Positions 1 to 4,258 of a DNA stretch of 5,154 nt are shown one piece after another; position 1 is the stretch's first letter, and every line of letters starts with the position of its first letter. The stretch comes from Candidatus Staskawiczbacteria bacterium (lineage in GTDB: Bacteria > Patescibacteriota > Minisyncoccia > Minisyncoccales > Staskawiczbacteraceae). The stretch lies in NCBI GenBank assembly GCA_026395195.1, contig JAPLZD010000068.1, positions 1-5,154 of the forward strand, given 5' to 3'. The notes under the pieces are model-generated. The model ran no database searches. It was given only the letters and a program-made list of their open reading frames with translations, and was not told the DNA's origin. The position numbers and the translations under genes were made by a program.

Positions 1-486
1 ATTATTACCGGAGACAACAAACGGGTTGCAGACGCCATTGCAAAAGAACTTGGAATTGACAGGGTTTTAGCTGAAGTTTTACCGCAGGTAAAATCAGATG
101 AAATTAAAAAATTGCAGGCAGAGGGAAAAATTGTTGCAATGGTTGGCGATGGAATAAATGACGCGCCGGCGCTGGCTCAGGCGAACTTGGGAATTTCGCT
201 TGGCTCCGGAACCGATGTGGCAATGGAAACCGGAGAAATTGTTTTAATAAAAGATGATTTGCGGGACGTTGTAAAAGCAATGGATTTGTCAAAATACACT
301 TTGCATAAAATAAAACAGAATTTATTCTGGGCGTTTTTTTATAACATAATTGGAATTCCAATTGCTGCCGGAGTTTTGTATCCTTTAACGGGTTGGCTTT
401 TAAACCCGTCAATTGCCGCTGGAGCGATGGCTTTTTCATCGGTAAGCGTAGTGTTCAATTCTTTATCAATGAAATTGCACAAATAA
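1..486 (+). CDS. copA: Cu+-transporting P1B-type ATPase, C-terminal part (5' truncated by window)
   Basis: The reading frame is open from base 1 and encodes the last 161 residues of a heavy-metal P-type ATPase, which would couple ATP hydrolysis to export of a soft metal, most likely Cu+, across the cytoplasmic membrane. Visible in order: the TGDN segment of the P domain (residues 3-6), the AEVLP stretch (about 24-28), the hinge motif GDGINDAP (49-56), then two membrane helices (about 108-129 and 136-157). The first helix carries the Tyr-Asn pair (114-115) and the second carries MxxSS (Met143, Ser146-Ser147). In the P1B-1 subfamily these are known Cu+ site residues of the last two helices. The CPC motif, the phosphorylated DKTGT and any N-terminal metal-binding domain lie upstream of the window and cannot be checked. 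The protein ends almost directly after the last helix, as is usual. A thioredoxin-like gene starts 39 nt downstream on the same strand. Ag+ specificity cannot be excluded. Confidence 0.93.
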   Translation: MITGDNKRVADAIAKELGIDRVLAEVLPQVKSDEIKKLQAEGKIVAMVGDGINDAPALAQANLGISLGSGTDVAMETGEIVLIKDDLRDVVKAMDLSKYTLHKIKQNLFWAFFYNIIGIPIAAGVLYPLTGWLLNPSIAAGAMAFSSVSVVFNSLSMKLHK

Positions 487-514
487 AAAAAATGTGCTTT
501 AATTAAAATAAGTT

Positions 515-520
515 TAAAAT
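515..520 (+). promoter_or_regulatory. Possible -10 element (TAAAAT) before the thioredoxin-like gene
   Basis: TAAAAT lies 6 nt before the ATG at 526, so a transcript from it would start at or next to the start codon. No good -35 is seen; the best 17-nt-spaced hexamer, ATGTGC at 492-497, is poor. The sequence is AT-rich, so chance is a real alternative, and the gene may simply be read through from the ATPase gene. Confidence 0.3.
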
Positions 521-525
521 AGTAT

Positions 526-936
526 ATGGACAAAATTCCACTATTTATTATTTCAGTTATAATTGTAGCCGGCGTTGTATTCTGGGCATTCCAGTCTGGG
601 TTTTTTTCTAAAAATAATGTGACGCCGACGCCGCTGCCCGAAGGAATAGTTTTATTTTATTCGCCCGATTGCCCGCATTGCAAGAATGTTGAAGATTTTA
701 TTGCGCAAAATGGCATTGACCAGAAAATAAAATATACAAGACTGGAAGTTCCTTTTGGCATTAAAACCAGCCCGGAACTCCAAGCCAATGCAGCAGCTTT
801 GCTGCAAAAAGCTGAAACTTGTAAAATAGATACGACAAACGGCATTAGCATCCCTTTTATATGGGATGGAAAAGCATGCCTTGTTGGCGATGAACCGATT
901 ATAAATTTTTTAAAAGCGCAAGCGGGAATAAAATAA
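526..936 (+). CDS. Membrane-anchored thioredoxin/glutaredoxin-like protein (CPHC)
   Basis: This 136-residue protein has one N-terminal hydrophobic segment (about residues 5-22), a short Pro/Thr linker (about 30-39) and then a small thioredoxin-fold domain. The likely active site is CPHC (Cys49-Cys52), directly after a hydrophobic strand (IVLFYSPD), where the fold places it. An Ile-Pro at 109-110 (SIPFIW) fits the cis-Pro that faces the active site in this fold. CPHC is also the motif of DsbA, but there is no room here for the DsbA helical insertion. Orientation should place the domain outside the membrane, so the role is probably thiol-disulfide exchange or metal-site thiol reduction at the cell surface. 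Two further cysteines (99 and 118) may form a structural disulfide. The stop codon directly abuts the next ATG, which suggests translational coupling with the CPVC membrane protein. The substrate is unknown. No Shine-Dalgarno sequence precedes the start. Confidence 0.82.
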   Translation: MDKIPLFIISVIIVAGVVFWAFQSGFFSKNNVTPTPLPEGIVLFYSPDCPHCKNVEDFIAQNGIDQKIKYTRLEVPFGIKTSPELQANAAALLQKAETCKIDTTNGISIPFIWDGKACLVGDEPIINFLKAQAGIK

Positions 937-1458
937 ATGAAATTTAAATATTTATTTTTCGGATTATTATTTCTAGGATTAGCCTTTGCTGGTTTTGCCA
1001 GCGCTCAGGTTTGTCCGGTTTGCGTTGTGGCAATTGGAGCAGGTCTGGGGCTTTCAAGGTGGTTTGGAATTGATGACGTTGTTACTTCAATCTGGATAGG
1101 AGCCCTGCTAACCGCTTTGATTATTTGGACCTTAGTCTGGATGAAAAACAAAAAATTAGATTTTCCCGATGATGGCGTTGCGATTACATTGTCCTATGTA
1201 TTGCTGACATACATTCCTCTTTATTATGCGGGAATTGTCGGGCATCCATTAAATAAAATTTTTGGTCTTGATAAAATAATTTTTGGGTCAGCTATTGGAG
1301 CAACAGCCTTCTTTATAGGCCACTGGATTAACCTTTATTTAAAAAGGGGCAATAATGGAAAGGCGCGTTTTGCTTACCAAAAAGTCGTCTTGCCGGTTGC
1401 TACTTTATTAATAACAAGTTTAATTTTTTATTTATTAATTTTATGGAAAATAATTTAA
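937..1458 (+). CDS. Multi-pass membrane protein with N-terminal CPVC motif, unnamed family
   Basis: I do not recognise a named family. The 173 residues begin with a signal-peptide-like hydrophobic stretch (4-22) with a plausible cleavage site after Ala-Ser-Ala (21-23). A Cys-Pro-Val-Cys motif follows at once (Cys26, Cys29) and leads into a Gly-rich hydrophobic segment (30-40). Further membrane helices are likely at about 48-69, 80-102, 113-135 and 149-171, joined by short charged loops. The two motif cysteines are the only cysteines in the protein, and histidines occur at 103 and 129. The CxxC next to the membrane surface, plus the abutting upstream thioredoxin-like gene and the Cu+ ATPase gene, suggests a redox partner or metal relay; this is inference. 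It does not match CcdA/DsbD, which has its paired cysteines in two different helices. VKOR/DsbB-like proteins carry further essential cysteines that are missing here. The 3' end overlaps the next gene by 16 nt. Confidence 0.85.
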   Translation: MKFKYLFFGLLFLGLAFAGFASAQVCPVCVVAIGAGLGLSRWFGIDDVVTSIWIGALLTALIIWTLVWMKNKKLDFPDDGVAITLSYVLLTYIPLYYAGIVGHPLNKIFGLDKIIFGSAIGATAFFIGHWINLYLKRGNNGKARFAYQKVVLPVATLLITSLIFYLLILWKII

Positions 1459-1967
1459 AAGTTGACGAGTTTATAAAAAAAGTTCAAGCAAGCAAAAAAG
1501 GCGAACTGGATTTGTCTTCCGACGAAGATTTATCCATTGCCATAATGAACTTAATTTCAATTGAAGAGCACTTTTTCTTTACCGGCGCCAAAACCGAAAA
1601 GCCGGAATATTTTGACTTGCTGAATACCGCCCGGGAAATGCGAAAAGATTTATTGAAAAGAATTATTAAAGAATATGAGGGCGAAGTCTGGTGCATTTCT
1701 AAACATTTGCTGTCTGCTTCAATGAGGCTGATGGAAGTTGGAACAAAAGCTTTGGGCCAGGGGAATAAAAAGGATGCTGAAGAAATGTTCAAAAAAGCCT
1801 ATGAACTTTATTCATTATTTTGGGGAATTAATTTAAAACTGGTTGATTTGGGCGAAGTAAAAAAAATTGATGATAACCAAATTGACAGAAAAGACGAGGA
1901 TAAAAAAGGAATTATGGCAAAGCTTGGCAAGGTGGTCCAATATGTAATAAACTGCTGCAAAGAATAA
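1443..1967 (+). CDS. All-helical cytoplasmic protein of unknown function (174 aa)
   Basis: I do not recognise a named domain, though the sequence resembles hypothetical proteins common in Parcubacteria. It has no signal peptide or membrane segment and appears almost entirely alpha-helical. An acidic N-terminal part (DLSSDEDL near residues 23-30) is followed by helices around an IEEHFFFTGAK stretch (41-51) and a distinctive GEVWCISKHLL stretch (80-90). A helix pair at about 103-132 (KALGQGNKKDAEEMFKKAY onward) loosely recalls a TPR repeat. A Lys/Asp-rich linker (about 139-154) precedes a short terminal helix ending in Cys171-Cys172. The start overlaps the membrane-protein gene by 16 nt in another frame, so translation is probably coupled. 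This links it to the redox/metal cluster by position only. No Shine-Dalgarno sequence is present, and no terminator follows before the next promoter. Confidence 0.85.
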   Translation: MENNLKVDEFIKKVQASKKGELDLSSDEDLSIAIMNLISIEEHFFFTGAKTEKPEYFDLLNTAREMRKDLLKRIIKEYEGEVWCISKHLLSASMRLMEVGTKALGQGNKKDAEEMFKKAYELYSLFWGINLKLVDLGEVKKIDDNQIDRKDEDKKGIMAKLGKVVQYVINCCKE

Positions 1968-1970
1968 AAT

Positions 1971-1998
1971 TTGACATGGATTTTTTCAGGGATATAAT
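1971..1998 (+). promoter_or_regulatory. Consensus sigma-70 promoter (TTGACA-N16-TATAAT)
   Basis: A perfect -35 hexamer (1971-1976) and a perfect -10 hexamer (1993-1998) are separated by 16 nt. The site begins 4 nt after the stop of the preceding gene. The predicted +1, 7 nt after the last base of the -10, is base 2005, the A of the next ATG, so the mRNA should be leaderless. Confidence 0.87.
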
Positions 1999-2004
1999 AG
2001 ATTC

Positions 2005-2178
2005 ATGGATATTAAAGGGTGCGATTTGTGTAAAAAGAAAATCGAGGGCGGAGACGGCTCTGTGTATGTTAGATTTGCATCTTATGAGCACGCTGACTTA
2101 TGCGAACATTGCGCTTATCCAGTTTTAAAATTTTTGAAAAAGAATAAATTTACTGATAAAAAAATTAAAAAATCATAA
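2005..2178 (+). CDS. Small four-cysteine zinc-ribbon-like protein (57 aa)
   Basis: This short gene encodes 57 residues with two CxxC knuckles, Cys6-Cys9 (CDLC) and Cys33-Cys36 (CEHC), 23 residues apart. That pattern is typical of a small zinc ribbon. Between the knuckles is a strand-like segment (SVYVRFASYEHADL), and the C-terminus is very Lys-rich (9 Lys in the last 16 residues), which would suit nucleic-acid or ribosome contact. The role is unknown. The start is chosen because the ATG sits exactly at the predicted +1 of a consensus promoter and gives an N-terminus just ahead of the first knuckle. No Shine-Dalgarno sequence is possible on such a message. It lies 5 nt upstream of the coiled-coil gene and shares its terminator, so the two form a two-gene operon. 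Confidence 0.83.
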   Translation: MDIKGCDLCKKKIEGGDGSVYVRFASYEHADLCEHCAYPVLKFLKKNKFTDKKIKKS

Positions 2179-2183
2179 AAAAT

Positions 2184-2426
2184 ATGTTTGAAAATAACGA
2201 TATACAGAAATTAAGCGACGAAATTGTTGAGTTTAAAAATGAAATTTTGACAGGACAGGATGAAATTTTGGAAAAATTAAACATCTTATTAGATGAAAAA
2301 ACTATTGGAGACGAACAGGATAAGAGACAGAAAAAAGTGCTAGAAATTCATAACAGTGCTCTCAAAAAGAATAAAATTTTATCCAAAGAAGAGGCGCTAC
2401 AAATTGATAAATTGCAAGTATTTTAA
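2184..2426 (+). CDS. Small coiled-coil protein of unknown function (80 aa)
   Basis: The 80 residues are highly charged and lack cysteine, a signal peptide and membrane segments. Residues about 5-40 show a heptad-like pattern of Ile/Leu/Val (IQKLSDEIVEFKNEIL and onward to EKLNILL) and should form a coiled coil, probably oligomeric. A second Lys-rich helix (about 46-63) and a short tail (KEEALQIDKLQVF) follow. I recognise no family. The start is the first ATG after the zinc-ribbon gene, 5 nt beyond its stop, with no Shine-Dalgarno site. A strong intrinsic terminator begins 16 nt after the stop. Co-transcription with a zinc ribbon suggests the two products act together, but the sequence does not say on what. 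Confidence 0.75.
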   Translation: MFENNDIQKLSDEIVEFKNEILTGQDEILEKLNILLDEKTIGDEQDKRQKKVLEIHNSALKKNKILSKEEALQIDKLQVF

Positions 2427-2442
2427 ATTTTTGAATAAAATA

Positions 2443-2470
2443 AAAAAGCCCCGCCTTGGCGGGGCTTTTT
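2443..2470 (+). terminator. Intrinsic terminator after the zinc-ribbon/coiled-coil operon
   Basis: A GC stem GCCCCGC/GCGGGGC (2448-2454 with 2459-2465) closes a CTTG loop and is followed by T5. A matching A5 precedes the stem, so it could also work on the minus strand. No minus-strand gene is nearby to need it. Confidence 0.93.
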
Positions 2471-2502
2471 AGTTATTCACAGGCTTGTTATTGACAGCGC
2501 GG

Positions 2503-2539
2503 TTGCGCAATGTTGCGGGTAAGGATATAATAATATAAT
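2503..2539 (+). promoter_or_regulatory. Likely promoter of the prepilin gene with tandem -10 elements
   Basis: TATAAT occurs twice (2526-2531 and 2534-2539) inside an exact tandem repeat of the octamer ATATAATA (2525-2540). The first copy has TTGCGC (2503-2508) as a -35 at 17 nt spacing; the second has TTGCGG (2513-2518) at 15 nt. Predicted starts are near 2538 and 2546, giving leaders of only about 12-20 nt. The perfect TTGACA at 2491-2496 has no -10 at an allowed distance. Confidence 0.6.
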
Positions 2540-2557
2540 ATAAATTTAATCTAAAAT

Positions 2558-3121
2558 ATGAAAACACAAAAAGGTTTTACGATTATAGAATTAATTGTGG
2601 TCATTGCCATCATCGCTGTTCTGGCGGCAATTGTAATGATTAATGTCAGCGGGTATATTGCAAAAGCCAGAAACGTAAAAAGAATCAGCGATGTGGGAAA
2701 TTATGTCAAGGCTTTAAATATGTATTACGCAGACAAAGGCCATTTTCCCAACAATGATAATAGCATTGGCTGTTGCTTGGGCAAGGGGATGAGTAGCGAT
2801 GTTCTTTCTGCCTGTGGAAATTTACCGGATCACAGTAATGTTAAATGTGATACCCTTGGGTTTTCAACTCCTGCAAATGAAAACGATTTAACTGAATATT
2901 ATGCGTCACCAGTTGATACTCCTTTTTCTGTTTTATCTGTAAAATTTGCCGGATATAATTATACTGCAATAGACAAAGGGGGTGGAACCTGTCATTCTGC
3001 TCCTGATTGCCAAAATTTTATCCTTGTATATGTTTTGCAGGGAAGCAATCAAGCCTGTGGCAATGGCGCCTCTGAAGACCTCGCTAATAAAATTACCGGC
3101 GCAACTATATGTCGAATTTAG
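2558..3121 (+). CDS. Type IV prepilin-like protein, cysteine-rich
   Basis: This 187-residue protein has a class III (type IV) prepilin N-terminus. A six-residue basic leader ends in Gly6, followed by Phe7 and a hydrophobic helix (FTIIELIVVIAIIAVLAAIV), with the conserved Glu at mature position 5 (residue 11). Prepilin peptidase would cut after Gly6 and methylate Phe7, and the subunit would enter a type IV pilus or pseudopilus. The helix continues through about residue 60 (AKARNVKRISDVGNYVKALNMYYADKGHFP), a classic pilin alpha-1 region. The globular part has eight cysteines (72, 73, 86, 97, 145, 151, 167, 185), an even number that fits four disulfides outside the cell. Whether it is a major or minor pilin cannot be told, and no assembly genes are in the window. 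The ATG gives the expected leader length. No Shine-Dalgarno site is present. No terminator separates it from the SDR gene 36 nt downstream. Confidence 0.92.
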   Translation: MKTQKGFTIIELIVVIAIIAVLAAIVMINVSGYIAKARNVKRISDVGNYVKALNMYYADKGHFPNNDNSIGCCLGKGMSSDVLSACGNLPDHSNVKCDTLGFSTPANENDLTEYYASPVDTPFSVLSVKFAGYNYTAIDKGGGTCHSAPDCQNFILVYVLQGSNQACGNGASEDLANKITGATICRI

Positions 3122-3157
3122 TAGGCTGTCTCAAAATATTATTAAAAAATATAAAAA

Positions 3158-3958
3158 ATGTTTGGATTAAATAAAACATCGCCGAAGTTTTGCGATTTGA
3201 AGGGCAAGGTTGCAATTGTCACGGGAGCCCAGCGGGGAATGGGCAGGGCTCATTCAATTTTGCTGGCGCAGGCAGGAGCCAAAGTTGTGTTGGCTGATTT
3301 GACTGCCGAGGGCTGCCAACCAGTTATTGAAGAAATAAAAAAAGAGCGCGGCGAGGCAATTGCCGTAAAATGTGACATGGCGCAAAAAGCCGACATAGAT
3401 AACTTAATTGCCACAGCTGTTAAAACATTTGGCAAAATTGATATTTTGGTAAACAATGCCGGCATTTTTCCTTTTAAGCCTTTTTTGGAAATGCAGGAAG
3501 CAGATTTTGAAAAAGTAATTGATGTCAATTTAAAAGGATATTTTTTAGCAGCGCAGGCTGCAGCCAAAGAAATGCAAAAAAATCAGCCGAATGAAAAAGG
3601 CTTGCGGGGCTCAATTATAAATATTGCTTCTATTGCTGCAATAGTTGGTTTTCCAGGATTAACTCATTACTGCGCATCAAAAGGCGGAGTTGTAGCAATG
3701 TCACACGCAATGGCTCAGGAATTGGCTCCATTGGGCATTAGAGTAAATAATATTGACCCTGGAGCAATAGACACGCCGGGAGCCTCAATGGCAAACATGG
3801 ACCCTAAAGCCAAAGAAGCAATGTTGGCTCCAATTCCACTAAAAAGATCGGGCACAGCAGAAGAAATTGCAAACGCAGTTTTGTTTTTAGCGTCTGATGA
3901 ATCTTCGTATATGACGGGGTCTGTGATGGTTGTTGATGGTGGCTGGGTGGCAGGATAG
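3158..3958 (+). CDS. Short-chain dehydrogenase/reductase (classical SDR)
   Basis: The 266-residue length is typical of classical SDRs, which are NAD(P)(H)-dependent oxidoreductases with one Rossmann domain. Visible motifs: the cofactor loop TGAQRGMG (22-29), an acidic residue at the end of beta-2 (Asp47 in VVLADL, which favours NAD(H) over NADP(H)), NNAG (99-102), the catalytic tetrad Asn124, Ser158, Tyr171, Lys175 (YxxxK as YCASK), PG at 201-202, and the C-terminal MVVDGGW. The sequence resembles the FabG/glucose 1-dehydrogenase-like group, but the substrate cannot be assigned. A fatty-acid-synthesis role would be odd if the host lacks that pathway, as many CPR bacteria do. The ATG lies 16 residues before the GKVAIVTG strand, a normal distance. 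The gene may be read through from the prepilin gene, since neither a terminator nor a clear promoter lies in the 36-nt gap. No terminator is seen after it either. Confidence 0.93.
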   Translation: MFGLNKTSPKFCDLKGKVAIVTGAQRGMGRAHSILLAQAGAKVVLADLTAEGCQPVIEEIKKERGEAIAVKCDMAQKADIDNLIATAVKTFGKIDILVNNAGIFPFKPFLEMQEADFEKVIDVNLKGYFLAAQAAAKEMQKNQPNEKGLRGSIINIASIAAIVGFPGLTHYCASKGGVVAMSHAMAQELAPLGIRVNNIDPGAIDTPGASMANMDPKAKEAMLAPIPLKRSGTAEEIANAVLFLASDESSYMTGSVMVVDGGWVAG

Positions 3959-3970
3959 TCGTAAAAATAT

Positions 3971-3999
3971 TTGACAAGCCCTCTTGATGCGAATAAAAT
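3971..3999 (+). promoter_or_regulatory. Sigma-70 promoter (TTGACA-N17-TAAAAT)
   Basis: A perfect -35 (3971-3976) and a five-of-six -10 (3994-3999) lie at the ideal 17-nt spacing. The predicted +1 is near 4006, giving an AT-rich leader of about 42 nt to the ATG at 4048 with no Shine-Dalgarno sequence. The promoter makes the following small gene its own transcription unit. Confidence 0.8.
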
Positions 4000-4047
4000 G
4001 GGTTTAATATGGTCGATTTCTAAAATTAATTTTTATTTTATAAGATT

Positions 4048-4209
4048 ATGCCAGAAGCATATTGCGTAAAGTGCAAAGCCAAAAGAGAAATGAAAGATGC
4101 CAAAGAAGTCACAATGAATGGCAAGGGCGGCAAAAAAAGAGCTGCAATGAAAGGAGTTTGCCCAACCTGCGGAACAAACATGTTCAGAATAATGGGTTTA
4201 AAAAAATAA
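4048..4209 (+). CDS. DUF5679-like small zinc-ribbon protein (53 aa)
   Basis: The 53-residue product starts with AYCVKCKAKREMKDAKEVT and carries two CxxC knuckles, Cys6-Cys9 and Cys38-Cys41 (CPTC), which should bind one zinc ion. The opening YCVKCKAKREM and the closing CPTCGTNMFRI match my memory of the DUF5679 family, small proteins of unknown function; this is recall, not a search. The stretch between the knuckles is rich in Lys and Gly (GKGGKKRAAMKG), so RNA or DNA contact is plausible. The gene stands alone between its own promoter and its own terminator, which suggests independent and possibly strong expression. The start is the only ATG in frame upstream of the first knuckle that is not cut off by a stop codon. 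Confidence 0.88.
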   Translation: MPEAYCVKCKAKREMKDAKEVTMNGKGGKKRAAMKGVCPTCGTNMFRIMGLKK

Positions 4210-4218
4210 TTTCTCGAT

Positions 4219-4244
4219 AAAAAACCCGCTTTAGCGGGTTTTTT
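4219..4244 (+). terminator. Intrinsic terminator after the DUF5679-like gene
   Basis: A6-CCCGCT pairs perfectly with AGCGGG-T6 (4219-4230 with 4233-4244). The stable core is ACCCGC/GCGGGT with a TTTA loop, followed by the T-tract. It starts 10 nt after the stop codon. Its symmetric A-tract could allow function in both directions. The last T of the tract is also the first base of the next promoter's TG element. Confidence 0.93.
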
Positions 4245-4252
4245 GTTATAAT
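4244..4252 (+). promoter_or_regulatory. Extended -10 promoter (TGTTATAAT) of the metallo-hydrolase gene
   Basis: TATAAT (4247-4252) is preceded at the right distance by TG (4244-4245), a perfect extended -10. There is no recognisable -35; that region is occupied by the terminator stem. The predicted +1 is 4259, the A of the next ATG, again a leaderless arrangement. Confidence 0.75.
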
Positions 4253-4258
4253 GGCTAA

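Noticed and set aside
498..507. Palindrome TTTAATTAAA between the ATPase and thioredoxin-like genes as an operator or terminator
   Set aside because: It is pure A/T in AT-rich DNA, too weak for a terminator stem, and has no second copy to support an operator.
104..533. Minus-strand open frames opposite the P-type ATPase end
   Set aside because: The plus strand encodes unmistakable ATPase motifs in this region; the reverse frames give low-complexity sequence with no domain.
657..1792. Minus-strand open frames opposite the thioredoxin-like and 174-residue genes
   Set aside because: They are antisense shadows with no promoter and no recognisable protein features.
2491..2496. Perfect TTGACA upstream of the prepilin gene as a -35
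   Set aside because: The nearest TATAAT is 29 nt away and the bases at 16-18 nt spacing are GC-rich, so no promoter can be built on it.
2982..3170. Plus-strand frame of 62 codons overlapping the prepilin 3' end
   Set aside because: It lies in another frame of a well-supported prepilin, has no start signal, and its end overlaps the SDR start.
3250..3567. Minus-strand frame inside the SDR gene
   Set aside because: It is opposite a complete SDR with all motifs; shadow frame.
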